Positions 36,821 to 46,573 of a stretch of DNA of 64,000 nt are shown here, one piece after another. The stretch spans positions 248,001 through 312,000 of the forward strand of contig NZ_RYUH01000009.1 in NCBI RefSeq assembly GCF_004155535.1, in the 5' to 3' direction. The position numbers and the translations under genes were made by a program. The stretch is from Bifidobacterium pseudolongum subsp. globosum. Lineage in GTDB: Bacteria; Actinomycetota; Actinomycetes; Actinomycetales; Bifidobacteriaceae. The first letter of the stretch is position 1, and each line of letters opens with the position of its first letter. A model generated the notes under the pieces. It was not told where the DNA came from. It saw only the letters and a list, made by a program, of their open reading frames with translations, and searched no databases.

Positions 36821-39340
36821 ATGACCACTCCAGCATCTGCACCACAGGCCGCCTCGATACAGTTCCGCGACTGGGGCTACCGGCATGCCTCACGCAACCA
36901 TTTCGCCGTGCGCAAGCTCAACCTCACGATCAACGCCGGCGAGCGCGTCCTGCTGTTGGGCGCTTCCGGCATCGGCAAATCCACGATCCTCGAAGGTGTG
37001 GCCGGTCTGCTCGGCGACGAATCCGCCGCACAGACCGCGGCGCAAGACACCGGCGTGCAGGTCGAAGACGCGGACGGTGGTGTCACCGAAGGCGAGATCC
37101 TGGTCGGCGGCGTCGAAACGCATGCCGCGCGCGGCGCCGTGGGACTCGTACTGCAGGACCCGGAGGCGCAGGCCGTCTTCCAGCGCCTCGGCGACAATGT
37201 GGCGTTCGGCCCGGAAAACCTCGACGTGCCTCGTGAGCGGATCTGGCCGCGCGTCGACGCCGCGCTCGCCGCGGTCGGCATGGGCGGCCTGCAGCTCGAC
37301 CGTTCGGTCATGCATCTGAGCGGCGGCCAGATGCAGCGGCTCGCCCTCGCCGGTGCGCTCGCGATGCAGCCGCGTGTGCTGCTGCTCGACGAGCCGACCG
37401 CCAATCTCGACCCCGACGGTGTGGCGCAGATCGTCGGCTCCGTGGGCGATGTACTCACGCGAACCGGGGCGACGATGGTGCTCGTCGAGCACCGCGCCGA
37501 CCGGTGGGTCGACATGATCGACCGCGTCGTCGTGCTCGGTCTGGAAACCGAACACGACGCGCGCCAAGTGGAGCAGCGCGGGTTCGAGGAGGAGATCGAC
37601 CGCAGCACATTCCGCAACACCGTGGTCGTGGCCGACGGCACGCCCGAAGCAGTGTTCACCGACCCCACACTTGACTTCGCGCAACTCGGCATCTGGGTGC
37701 CCGAACGGTTCCGCCGCGCCGAAGACGAGATCACGCGCATCCGTACCGAGGATGAGCCCGCATACGAGCCGGCCGATGGCATAGGCGAACCGGTGCTCAC
37801 GACCGACGACCTGGCGATTGGGCGGGGCGGCGATGCCATCGCCGAGCATATCGACCTCGCGTTCCGCCCGGGCCAGATCACCGCGCTCGTCGGTGCGAAC
37901 GGCGCGGGCAAATCCACCCTGTCGCTCACCCTCGCTGGACTCCTCGAACCCATCACCGGCCGCGTCGTCGCCGGAGCGGCGCTCGCCCCCGACGCACAGC
38001 ACTCGTGGCCGGTCGACTGGACGTCACGCCAGCTCGCCTCGCGGATCTCCTACGTCTTCCAGAACCCCGAGCACCAGTTCGCCTGCTCAAGCGTGCTCGG
38101 CGAAGTCATGCTCGGACCCACACGCACCGGCGTGGACGAACAGACGGCCTGCGAGCGCGGCATGGAACTGCTGCGCCGGTTCCACCTCGACCAATACGCG
38201 CGGATGAACCCCTACACACTGTCCGGCGGCGAAAAGCGGCGTCTGACCGTGGCCGCCGCGCTCGCCGCCGCACCGCGCGTGCTGATCCTCGACGAGCCGA
38301 CCTTCGGGCAGGACCGGCGCACATGGATGCAGATCGTGCGCCTCATCCACTCCCTGCGCTCCGACGGTGTCAGCATCATCGTCGTTACGCACGACCGCGA
38401 GCTCGTCACCGCGCTTGGCGCGCGCGTCGTCGAACTCGTGCCGCATGACGCACACGGTGAATGGGTTGCGGATCCGCAGTCCGCGCATGAGCCGGACCTG
38501 CATGCCGCGCCCGCCGCGCACGCCACCGACATCGCGGTCAGCGCGGTCAACGATCGCGAAGACACGATCAAACCGGCGAGCAGGTCGCCCCTGCTCGCCT
38601 CAATCAACCCCGTCTGCCGGTTGTGCGGCGCATTCTTGGCCTCACTGCCACTGCTGTTGAGCCTCGACTGGGTCTCCGCGAGCGTGGCGCTCGGACTCGA
38701 GGTGCTCATCCTCATGGCCATTGGCTTCACGCCGTGGCGCATCGTGCGCTCCACGTGGCCGATTTTCATCGGCGCGCCCGGCTCCGCCCTGGCGGTGCTG
38801 CTGTACGGCAAATCGGGCGGCAGCACATGGTGGCACTGGGGATGGATCACCGTGACCGACCGGTCCGCCGAGCTGGCGCTCGCCACGGCGTTGCGCATCC
38901 TCGCGATCGGCATTCCCGCGATCATCGCCGTGCTCGGCATCGACGCGACCGATCTGGCGGACGGGTTCAGCCAGCTGCTGCACCTGCCCGACCGGTTCGT
39001 GTACGGCGGGCTCGCCGGCATGCGCCTGTTCTCCGTGCTGCAGGACGACTGGGCCGCACTCACCGCGTCACGCCGGTCGCGCGGACTGGGCGACGACAAC
39101 AAATTCAAGTCGTTCTTCCCGCAGGCCTTCGCGCTGCTCGTGCTGTCGATACGCCGTTCCACCACGCTCGCCGTGGCCATGCAGGCGCGCGGGTTCGGCT
39201 CCGACGAGCCGCGCAGCCACGCGCGCGTCAGCGTGGTGCGCGCGCGTGACCGCTGGTTCCTCGTGGTCTGCCTGCTCATCCCGGTGGCCGCGCTCACAGC
39301 CGCCCTATGCGCAGGCACGTTCTCGTTCCTCGGCAACTGA
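36821..39340 (+). CDS. Fused ECF transporter EcfA-EcfA'-EcfT (thiamine module, YkoDC-like)
   Basis: An 839-residue fusion. ATPase 1: Walker A GASGIGKST at 47-55, signature LSGGQMQR near 166-173, LLLDEPTANLD after it. ATPase 2: Walker A GANGAGKST at 358-366, signature LSGGEKRR near 467-474, LILDEPTFGQD. A linker of about 80 residues leads to an EcfT membrane domain from about 590, with coupling motifs SRRSRGLGDD and MQARGFGSDE. It energises YkoE; the two orphan YkoE copies could use it too. AAAGGAACC lies 10 bases before the ATG. The same fusion architecture recurs in the riboflavin transporter at 2.8-5.1 kb. Confidence 0.92.
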   Translation: MTTPASAPQAASIQFRDWGYRHASRNHFAVRKLNLTINAGERVLLLGASGIGKSTILEGVAGLLGDESAAQTAAQDTGVQVEDADGGVTEGEILVGGVETHAARGAVGLVLQDPEAQAVFQRLGDNVAFGPENLDVPRERIWPRVDAALAAVGMGGLQLDRSVMHLSGGQMQRLALAGALAMQPRVLLLDEPTANLDPDGVAQIVGSVGDVLTRTGATMVLVEHRADRWVDMIDRVVVLGLETEHDARQVEQRGFEEEIDRSTFRNTVVVADGTPEAVFTDPTLDFAQLGIWVPERFRRAEDEITRIRTEDEPAYEPADGIGEPVLTTDDLAIGRGGDAIAEHIDLAFRPGQITALVGANGAGKSTLSLTLAGLLEPITGRVVAGAALAPDAQHSWPVDWTSRQLASRISYVFQNPEHQFACSSVLGEVMLGPTRTGVDEQTACERGMELLRRFHLDQYARMNPYTLSGGEKRRLTVAAALAAAPRVLILDEPTFGQDRRTWMQIVRLIHSLRSDGVSIIVVTHDRELVTALGARVVELVPHDAHGEWVADPQSAHEPDLHAAPAAHATDIAVSAVNDREDTIKPASRSPLLASINPVCRLCGAFLASLPLLLSLDWVSASVALGLEVLILMAIGFTPWRIVRSTWPIFIGAPGSALAVLLYGKSGGSTWWHWGWITVTDRSAELALATALRILAIGIPAIIAVLGIDATDLADGFSQLLHLPDRFVYGGLAGMRLFSVLQDDWAALTASRRSRGLGDDNKFKSFFPQAFALLVLSIRRSTTLAVAMQARGFGSDEPRSHARVSVVRARDRWFLVVCLLIPVAALTAALCAGTFSFLGN

Positions 39341-39341
39341 C

Positions 39342-39790
39342 CTACCGTTGCGCCGGGGCCAGCCGCAGCACCGCGTCGGACATCTCGGCGATCTGCGGGC
39401 TGTGCGTCACGATGATCACGCAACGGCCCTGCTGGTGCGCAAGGTCGAGGAAGATGCGCATGATGTCGTCCTGCGTGGCCGGGTCGAGATTGCCGGTCGG
39501 CTCGTCGGCGATGATCACCCGCGGGTCGTCGCTCAACGCGCGGGCGATCGCCACGCGCTGCTGTTCGCCGCCCGACAGGTGCAGGATGCGCTCGTCCGCA
39601 TACCGCTCGGGCAGATGCACCTGCTTGAGCAAGTCGAGCGCGATCTCGCGTTTGGGACGGTCGAACCGTTTGCCCGAGGCGTCCATCGTGAGCATGATGT
39701 TCTCCAGCACGGTCAATCTGGGCAGCAGGTTGTAGCTTTGGAGGATCACACCGATGTCGCGGCTGCGGTACCGGTAGCGGTCGATTGACG
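39342..39790 (-). pseudogene. ABC ATPase remnant lacking Walker A
   Basis: The reading (about 135 residues from 39749) has the Q-loop ILQSYNLLPRLTVLEN, signature LSGGEQQR, Walker B RVIIADEPTGNLD and switch His in VTHS, but its first 60-70 residues including Walker A are gone. Upstream codons IDRYRYRSRDIGV belong to the same ATPase and abut permease sequence in another frame. A deletion has removed the ATPase start together with the permease end, so the product cannot hydrolyse ATP. The stop is one base past that of the fused ECF gene on the other strand. Confidence 0.82.
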
Positions 39791-40875
39791 CCAGATCGCG
39801 GTGAGCACACCGATCTCGTATTTGCGTTCGCGGATGTTGAAGACCGTGAGCACGACGAGGACCACCGCGCCGACGTACAGCACGACGACGAGCAGGGTCT
39901 TCGCGAATTTCGCCAGGTTGTTCAACGGCACGAGGCTCGCTTCGTATGGTTGGACGTCAGCGGACGAGACGGTGTATGCGTCGGCCGTCCGGACGTCCTT
40001 GACGAACCGGTCGTACTGTGCCTTGCCGTCGAAGACATAGGTGTAGCTCAATTGCGCCACCTGCATCTCGCGGGTGTCGCCACGCGCGTCGGTGACCTCG
40101 ATCGTCTTGCCACTCGTCAGGCCCAGCGCATCGAGTGGGGACACCGAGGTGTAGATCGCGTTCGCGGGGTCGTTTGCGGTGGAGGCCATGGGTCCGCCCA
40201 TCGGCATCGTGTTCTCGGCGCTGTTGCTGTAGATGCCGACGATGGTGAACGTGTAGGTCGTGGTGTCATCGGTGATGTCGGCGACCTTGAACGTGTCGCC
40301 GACCGACAGGTCATTGGCTTCGGCGAGTGTCTTCGAGATGATCACATCGCCATCATCATGCCGCCTTTGCCGCCACCGGCGCCCGGCATGACGCCCGCGC
40401 CCTCGTCACCAGCCGCCTGGGGCCGCTCGGCGGACTGGTTCTCGTCCATGGCTGGCTGGCCCTTCTGGCTTGTCACGGTGCCGTTGGAATCCACCGGCTC
40501 GACGCCGCCGTCCACGGCGGCGGCCGAAGCCGTCTCGGTGTAATACGATGAGGCGACGCCATACTCCGTTTTGTCGTATTTCTGGTAATCGGCGAGGGTG
40601 AGTTGCTTGCTGGCCATCGCCTCGCGCATCGACTGCATGTCCACGCCGCCGGACTGCGTGTCGCGGGCCTTGCCGATCATCGCACTGCGGTCGATCGAGA
40701 TCTGCACGCTAATCGTGGTGTCATCCAAGGCTGAAGCGCGTGCGCGTTCCGCCGCCTGCACGATTGCGAGCGCCACGGTCGCGACCGCGGTGATGATGGC
40801 GACGATGATGATCATCAGCGCGTTGCGGCCTTTGTTGCGCACCACATTGTGCAGTGCGTTCCTGACTATGAACAA
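39746..40875 (-). pseudogene. MacB/FtsX-like ABC permease, frameshifted and truncated
   Basis: From a TTG start at 40875 with AAAGGAACCAACC upstream, the reading has an N-terminal helix in NALMIIIVAIITAVATVALAIV and an extracellular domain, then a stop after MMMAM. Around 40345-40351 a one-base shift resumes as GDVIISKTLAEANDLSVGDTF and continues to a second helix (TLLVVVLYVGAVVLVVLTVF) and ERKYEIGVLTAI. There it runs into out-of-frame ATPase sequence near 39790 and ends at 39746. Two lesions, one frameshift and one deletion, show that this MacB-like pair is dead. Confidence 0.82.
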
Positions 40876-41115
40876 GGTTGGTTCCTTTTGCGGATCAATC
40901 GATGGGTGGGGTGGGCCTGCGGCCGTCCGGTGCATGGCGCAGTGCAGGGCATATGCCCGGAGCATAATCAGCGTTGGTGTGATTGCGCTTTGACGCCACT
41001 GCGATTCGACTCGGTACTTCGTGGCCGCGTGCTGAACGCTCGCTGGGAGTTTTTCTGAAAACAGGTGGTTGATGGGTGAGATGACGGAAGGCCGGCGCTT
41101 GCCCCGCGCTGGCGG

Positions 41116-41121
41116 TAGGGT
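41116..41121 (+). promoter_or_regulatory. -10 box; predicted leaderless start of the rRNA methyltransferase
   Basis: TAGGGT ends 6 bases before the ATG at 41128, leaving no room for a Shine-Dalgarno in the transcript. Confidence 0.45.
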
Positions 41122-41127
41122 GGGCAT

Positions 41128-41997
41128 ATGCCGATTGATGCAACTGTGATGACCAATGTGAAGGCGGAACGTGTACGACGCGCCGCCGACCTTGCCTCCC
41201 GCAAACACCGTGAACGCAGCGGAAGGTTCCTGATCGAAGGCCCCCAGGCGGTGCGCGAGGCACTCACCTGGCAGCCTGGCGTGGTGCGCGATCTCTATGT
41301 GGCCGTGGACGGCACCGAACCCGACGCCGGATTCGCCAACCCCACCGTCGCCTCGCTCGCGGGATTGGCCATGGGGGAGGGCATCTACGTGCACAAGGCC
41401 ACGGCCGATGTGGTGGCGCATATCAGCCGTGACGCGCAAGGCGTGGTGGCCGTGGGCGACCTCGAGGCGTGCCGTACGCAGCTCACCCAGTCGCCGTCCA
41501 CGCCGCATCCGTTCATCGCGGCGTTCTGGCAGGTGCGCGACCCCGGTAACGCGGGCACCGTCATCCGCAGCGCCGACGCCGCAGGCTGCGATGCCGTGGT
41601 CATGGTCGGCTCATGCGTGGACGTGTTCAATCCGAAGGTCATTCGCGCCACGACCGGCTCGCTGTTCCATCTGCCGGTGCTCGCGATGGACGAAGATGGG
41701 TTCTTCGCATTCTGCGCCAACCATGCCACCACCGTCATGGCCGCCGACGTCTACGGCACGGAAGGCCGGCCGCCGGAAAGCCTGCCCGACGTGGTGCGCG
41801 AAGGCGACGCGCTCGACGGCTCGATCGCCGTGCTGTTCGGCAACGAAGCCCGCGGTCTCGAGCCCGGCCTGCTCGACCGGGCGGACATCATCACCTCGAT
41901 TCCGATCTACGGCAAGGCCGAATCGCTCAACCTCGGCACAAGCGCCGCGGTGATGCTCATGACCTTGGCTATGTCGAGTCGTATTGAAAGAATGTGA
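41128..41997 (+). CDS. SpoU/TrmH-family RNA 2'-O-methyltransferase
   Basis: A 289-residue SPOUT enzyme that methylates ribose in rRNA or tRNA with S-adenosylmethionine. An N-terminal substrate-binding domain (SRKHRERSGRFLIEGPQAVREAL) is followed by the trefoil-knot domain with the three motifs WQVRDPGNAGTVIRSADAAG, LFGNEARGL and SLNLGTSAAVMLM. The target nucleotide cannot be assigned. The ATG sits 6 bases after a -10-like TAGGGT. It is located just upstream of pheS, a common arrangement. Confidence 0.93.
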   Translation: MPIDATVMTNVKAERVRRAADLASRKHRERSGRFLIEGPQAVREALTWQPGVVRDLYVAVDGTEPDAGFANPTVASLAGLAMGEGIYVHKATADVVAHISRDAQGVVAVGDLEACRTQLTQSPSTPHPFIAAFWQVRDPGNAGTVIRSADAAGCDAVVMVGSCVDVFNPKVIRATTGSLFHLPVLAMDEDGFFAFCANHATTVMAADVYGTEGRPPESLPDVVREGDALDGSIAVLFGNEARGLEPGLLDRADIITSIPIYGKAESLNLGTSAAVMLMTLAMSSRIERM

Positions 41998-42061
41998 AGT
42001 CGGTAAATCGTTGGAATGACGCGTTTTCGCGTCTCCGATGCATGTGACGGAAAGGTATCTC

Positions 42062-43129
42062 GTGGCACAAGGCACACAATTTGATGCCGATGCGGTGGCC
42101 AAAGCGGTTGCCGAAGGCATCGCCGCAATAGCACAGGCCTCCAGCATGGAGGAGCTCAAGGCGATCAAGACGCAATACGCCGGCGCCCAGTCCGCAATGA
42201 CGATGGCCAGCAAGGCCATCGGCTCGCTCGATAAGGACCAGAAGAAAGAGGCCGGCAAGCTCATGGGCAAGCTGCGCGCCGACTTCGGCCGCGCCTACGG
42301 CACGAAGGAAGCCGAGGTGAAGGCCCAAGAGGAAGCCCGCGAACTGGCCGCCGAAACCGTGGACATGACGCTGCCTGTGCGCCGCAATCCGCTCGGCGCG
42401 CGCCACCCGCTGCCCAAGCTCATGGAAGACGTCGAGGACTTCTTCGTCGGCATGGGCTGGCAGATCTCCGACGGCCCCGAGGTGGAAACCGAATGGTTCG
42501 ACTTCGACGCGCTGAACTTCGGCCCCGACCACCCGGCACGTCAGATGCAGGACACGTTCTATGTCAAGGGCAACCAGGCCAAGGACGCAGCCGGGTTCGT
42601 GGGCTCCAACATGGTGCTGCGCACGCAGACCTCATCGGACCAGGTCCGCGGGCTCATCGCCCATGGTGTGCCGCTGTACATCGCGTGCCCCGGCCGTGTG
42701 TTCCGCACGGACGAGCTCGACGCGACCCACACGCCGGTCTTCCATCAGGTCGAGGCGCTCGCCGTGGACAAGGGCCTGACGATGGCCGATCTCAAGGGTG
42801 TGCTCGACAAGCTCGCCGTTGCCATGTTCGGCCCCGAGGCCAAGAGCCGCCTGCGCCCCAGCTACTTCCCGTTCACCGAGCCGAGCGCCGAACTCGACCT
42901 GTGGTTCCCCGACAAGAAGGGCGGCCCCGGTTGGATCGAATGGGGCGGCTGCGGCATGGTCAACCCGAATGTGCTGCGTTCCGCCGGCATCGACCCGGAT
43001 GTGTACACCGGCTTCGCGTTCGGCGTGGGCGTCGAGCGCACGCTGCTGCTGCGCCACGATATCAACGACATGCACGACCTGGTCGAAGGCGACGTGCGAT
43101 TCAGCGAACAGTTTGTGATGGGGGAGTGA
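42062..43129 (+). CDS. pheS: Phenylalanyl-tRNA synthetase alpha subunit
   Basis: The 355-residue catalytic subunit of the (alpha-beta)2 enzyme. An N-terminal coiled-coil (about 1-90) precedes the class II core: motif 1 near HPLPKLMEDVEDFF, motif 2 GRVFRTDELDATHTPVFHQVE, and motif 3 GFAFGVGVERTLLLRH. GTG at 42062, preceded by GGAAAGG, is chosen because the longer ATG form adds only eight residues with no ribosome-binding site. A small GACGCG/CGCGTC hairpin (42018-42033) lies just upstream; no T-box is seen. pheT follows 6 bases later. Confidence 0.96.
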   Translation: MAQGTQFDADAVAKAVAEGIAAIAQASSMEELKAIKTQYAGAQSAMTMASKAIGSLDKDQKKEAGKLMGKLRADFGRAYGTKEAEVKAQEEARELAAETVDMTLPVRRNPLGARHPLPKLMEDVEDFFVGMGWQISDGPEVETEWFDFDALNFGPDHPARQMQDTFYVKGNQAKDAAGFVGSNMVLRTQTSSDQVRGLIAHGVPLYIACPGRVFRTDELDATHTPVFHQVEALAVDKGLTMADLKGVLDKLAVAMFGPEAKSRLRPSYFPFTEPSAELDLWFPDKKGGPGWIEWGGCGMVNPNVLRSAGIDPDVYTGFAFGVGVERTLLLRHDINDMHDLVEGDVRFSEQFVMGE

Positions 43130-43135
43130 TTCGAG

Positions 43136-45745
43136 ATGCCCATGGTAGATATTGATTGGCTGCGCGACCACGTGGAGGTGCCCGAGGGGCTCACGTACGA
43201 GCAGCTCGCGAAGGACCTCGTGCGCGTGGGCCTCGAAGAGGAGGAGATCCACCAGTCGCAGGTCACCGGCCCGATCGTGGTGGGCTATGTCGTCGACGCC
43301 ACGCCCGAACCGCAGAAGAACGGCAAGGTCATCAACTGGTGCCATGTGGACGTGGGCGACCGGTACAACGACGTCGACGATCAGGGCAACAAGGTGCCGC
43401 GCGGCATCATCTGCGGCGCGCCGAACATGAAGGCCGGCGAGAAGGTCGTCGTCACCCTGCCCGGCGCCGTGCTGCCCGGCGACTTCCGCATCGAGCCGCG
43501 CAAGACCTACGGCCACATCTCCGACGGCATGTGCGCCTCGGAGCGTGAGCTCGGCCTCGGCGACAGCCACGACGGCATCATCCTGCTGCGTGACTACGGC
43601 TTCACCCCCGAGGAATACGAGGCGCTCAAGCCCGGCGACGACGCGATGCACCTGCTGCACCTCGACCAGCCGATCCTCGAGATCAATGTGACGCCGGACC
43701 GTGGTTATGCGTTCTCCTACCGCGGCATCGCGCGCGAATTCCACAATTCCACAGGCGCCGAGTTCACCGACCCGGTCGGCGAACTCAATGCGCATGTGCC
43801 GCAGATCGAAGAACAGGCCGCGGACACGACGCATGACATCGACGTGATCATCGACGACGAGAACCCGATCCACGGTGTCGTCGGCTGCGACCGGTTCTAT
43901 GCGCGCGCCGTGCATGGCTACGATGCCGCGAGCAAGACGCCGAACTGGATGCGCCGCCGCCTGACGCGCGCCGGCATGCGTTCGCTGACGCTGCCTGTCG
44001 ACGTGACGAACTACGTCATGCTCGACTTGGGCCAGCCGATGCACGCCTACGACCTCGACAAGATCGAAGGGCCGATTGTCGTGCGCCGTGCGCGCGCTGG
44101 CGAAACGCTCACCACGCTCGACGGCAAGGACCACGACCTCGACCCCGAGGACCTGCTCATCACCGATTCGCCCAACGGCGAGCAGGGATCGCGCATCCTC
44201 GGCATCGCCGGCGTCATGGGCGGCGAATACGGCGAGGTCACGAGCGAGACGACGAACATCCTGCTCGAAGCCGCGCACTTCGACCCCATCTCCGTGGCAC
44301 GCTCCTCGCGCCGCCACAAGATCCCCTCGGAAGCCGCACGCCGTTTCGAACGCGGTGTGGACGACCAGATCCAGCCGGCCGCCGCGCAGATGGCGTGCGA
44401 CCTGCTCGAGGCATACGGGTCGGCGACCGCCTCGCAATCGCCGCGCGACGTGAACAACACCAAGCGCCGCCAGCCGATCGTGTTCAAGGCGAGCGAGGTC
44501 AAGCGCATCGCGGGCCTTGATCTGGACCTCAACGACATCAGCGCGATCCTGACCGACATCGGCTGCACCGCCGCTGGTGGCGGCAACGGCGAATTCTCCG
44601 TCGTGCCGCCGTCGTGGCGCCCGGACCTGAACGAGCCATGCGACCTGGTCGAAGAGGTCGCGCGCATCTACGGCTACGACAAGATCCCCGTGCATGTGCC
44701 GCACGCGCCGGTGGAAGGCCATGTGGGCCTCACCTCCGACCAGCTGCACAAGCGCCAGGTGGCCGACGAGCTCGCCGAGTACGGCATGGTGGAAACACTG
44801 AGCTACCCGTTTGTGGGGCCTGCCGACTACAAGGCGTTCATGATCGATCCCGATGCGGTGGAGCCGGTGAGCGTGGCGATCGTCAACCCGCTCGCCGACG
44901 ACCGTCCGTATCTGCGCCGTCAGATCCTGCTTACGCTGGCACAGACGGTGCAGCGTAACATCCGCCGCGGTCTTGACAACGTGGCCTGCTACGAGCTCGG
45001 CCACGTGTATCTCGCCTCACCGGACGCGCCTGCGATCCCGGCGCTGCCCGGCGGCGTGCGCCCCACGCCCGAACAGCTTGCCGCGCTTGACGCCGGCCTG
45101 CCTGACCAGCCGCTGCATGTGGCCGGCATGATGACCGGTCTGGCCGAAGACGACGGCTGGCTTGGCGACCGCCGCGCCGTCGACTGGAGCGACGCCGTCG
45201 AAGCGGTGCGCCGCATCGCCGCGCGCCTCGGCGCCGATGTGACCTTTGACCAGCCCGCCGCGCAGGATGTGCCCGCGCAATGGCACCCCGGCCGTGGCGC
45301 CCATGTGGTGGCCGGCGGCAAGCGCGTCGGCTTCGTCGGAGAGTTGCACCCCAAGGTCGACGACGCGCTCGGCATGCCGCACCACACCGCCGCCTTCGAA
45401 CTCGACCTGACCGCGCTGTTCGGCACCCTGAGCAACAAGCCGGTGCAGGCCAAGCCGATCTCCACGTTCCCGCCGGTCAAGCAGGACCTCGCGTTCACGG
45501 TGCCCGACACGGTGAGTGCGCATGATCTCGGTGAAGCGATCCGTGACGCCGCCGGCGACATGCTCGAGTCCATCGAACTGTTCGACGTGTATACGGGCGA
45601 CCAGGTGGGCGAAGGCAAGAAGTCGCTCGCGTATGCGGTCACGTTCCGCGCGCCGGACCGCACCCTCACTTCCGAAGACAGCGAGGAGATCCGCCAGCGC
45701 ATCGTCGACAAGGCATCCGAACTCGGTGCGCAACTGCGCGCCTAG
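43136..45745 (+). CDS. pheT: Phenylalanyl-tRNA synthetase beta subunit
   Basis: An 869-residue beta subunit of full bacterial length. Domains in order: N-terminal helix, EMAP-like tRNA-binding domain (about 40-150, IVVGYVVDATPEPQ ... IICGAPNMKAGEKV), B3/B4 editing domain (about 220-400), B5 domain (about 425-500), the inactive class II-like core, and a C-terminal FDX-ACB anticodon-binding domain (from about 775, STFPPVKQDLAFTV). GGGGAG lies upstream of the ATG. It is co-transcribed with pheS. Confidence 0.96.
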   Translation: MPMVDIDWLRDHVEVPEGLTYEQLAKDLVRVGLEEEEIHQSQVTGPIVVGYVVDATPEPQKNGKVINWCHVDVGDRYNDVDDQGNKVPRGIICGAPNMKAGEKVVVTLPGAVLPGDFRIEPRKTYGHISDGMCASERELGLGDSHDGIILLRDYGFTPEEYEALKPGDDAMHLLHLDQPILEINVTPDRGYAFSYRGIAREFHNSTGAEFTDPVGELNAHVPQIEEQAADTTHDIDVIIDDENPIHGVVGCDRFYARAVHGYDAASKTPNWMRRRLTRAGMRSLTLPVDVTNYVMLDLGQPMHAYDLDKIEGPIVVRRARAGETLTTLDGKDHDLDPEDLLITDSPNGEQGSRILGIAGVMGGEYGEVTSETTNILLEAAHFDPISVARSSRRHKIPSEAARRFERGVDDQIQPAAAQMACDLLEAYGSATASQSPRDVNNTKRRQPIVFKASEVKRIAGLDLDLNDISAILTDIGCTAAGGGNGEFSVVPPSWRPDLNEPCDLVEEVARIYGYDKIPVHVPHAPVEGHVGLTSDQLHKRQVADELAEYGMVETLSYPFVGPADYKAFMIDPDAVEPVSVAIVNPLADDRPYLRRQILLTLAQTVQRNIRRGLDNVACYELGHVYLASPDAPAIPALPGGVRPTPEQLAALDAGLPDQPLHVAGMMTGLAEDDGWLGDRRAVDWSDAVEAVRRIAARLGADVTFDQPAAQDVPAQWHPGRGAHVVAGGKRVGFVGELHPKVDDALGMPHHTAAFELDLTALFGTLSNKPVQAKPISTFPPVKQDLAFTVPDTVSAHDLGEAIRDAAGDMLESIELFDVYTGDQVGEGKKSLAYAVTFRAPDRTLTSEDSEEIRQRIVDKASELGAQLRA

Positions 45746-45774
45746 TGCACACCAACCACCAAACGAACAGGACC

Positions 45775-46467
45775 ATGATGAGCCAACCGGACCAGTATCC
45801 ATCGTCGCAGCCGCAGCAGGCGCCGAACGGGGCCAATGCTGCTCCGGTCGACTCATCCGGCCCTGCAGCCGGCACACAAGGGGCCAACCAGCCGAGCTAC
45901 GGGCAATATCTGCGCCCGGCGTACGGCGCGATGGACAACCAGTTCCCACAGGATTACGACCCCTACATCTTCGGGCGTCCCGACCCCGAGCCCCAGCCGG
46001 CGGAAGCAACGCAAGCGGGGCCGACGCCGGCAGTGCCGCAGCCGAACCAGACGCCCACACAACCGTGGGTCGGGCAGCAGGCGCAGGCGCCGCAAGCACC
46101 TGGCGCCACCCAGCAGGGCGGCAAATACCCGCGCTACGTCAACGGCATTGACATGGAGGACCCCAACCAGAACATCTTCTACGGGCGGTGGGACGCCGGC
46201 GCGATCATCGCGTTCGTGTTCGCGTTGTTCCTGCCCGTGCCGATCATGCCCGCGATCCTGGGCGCACTGAGCATGCGCCGCACGCGCATCATGCGCATGA
46301 AAGGGTATGGGCTCGCCCTGGCCGCGGTCATCATCAACGTGCTCTACACAATCGCGTTCGTGTGGCTCATGATCAACGGCGTCTCGATGGACGACGTGAT
46401 GAACCAGATGCTCCAGTCGCTCAACTCCTCCACGTCCAGCGGCTCTGGCGACTCCGTGCAGGCGTGA
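45775..46467 (+). CDS. Proline/glutamine-rich membrane protein
   Basis: A 230-residue protein. Residues 1-135 are low-complexity, rich in Gln, Pro, Ala and Asn; then two hydrophobic helices, IIAFVFALFLPVPIMPAILG and LALAAVIINVLYTIAFVWLM, separated by a basic loop (SMRRTRIMRMKGYG), and a Ser/Gly tail. This is the DUF4190-like arrangement common in actinobacteria; function unknown. AACAGGACC precedes the ATG at 45775, with a second ATG right after. It follows pheT by 29 bases. Confidence 0.72.
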   Translation: MMSQPDQYPSSQPQQAPNGANAAPVDSSGPAAGTQGANQPSYGQYLRPAYGAMDNQFPQDYDPYIFGRPDPEPQPAEATQAGPTPAVPQPNQTPTQPWVGQQAQAPQAPGATQQGGKYPRYVNGIDMEDPNQNIFYGRWDAGAIIAFVFALFLPVPIMPAILGALSMRRTRIMRMKGYGLALAAVIINVLYTIAFVWLMINGVSMDDVMNQMLQSLNSSTSSGSGDSVQA

Positions 46468-46512
46468 GCGGCGCTCGGCGACACGCACAGACGGCTCCCC
46501 AAGAACGTATAG

Positions 46513-46542
46513 TTATGCATTGTTCTGCATAAAGTGTATACT
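46513..46542 (+). promoter_or_regulatory. argC promoter with ArgR-type operator
   Basis: A perfect palindrome TTATGCA-n6-TGCATAA (46513-46532) resembles an ARG box and ends 4 bases before a TATACT -10 box (46537-46542). ArgR bound there would cover the -35 and spacer. Confidence 0.65.
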
Positions 46543-46573
46543 CGGCAGCTAACCAAGCACAGAGGAGCTGACC

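Noticed and set aside
41998-42061. T-box leader before pheS
   Set aside because: Only 64 bases with one tiny hairpin; no T-box motif and no specifier loop.
42632-45004. Leftward 790-codon reading opposite pheT
   Set aside because: pheST are unmistakable; the reverse reading has no domain and is rich in His/Arg/Val, as expected of an antisense frame.
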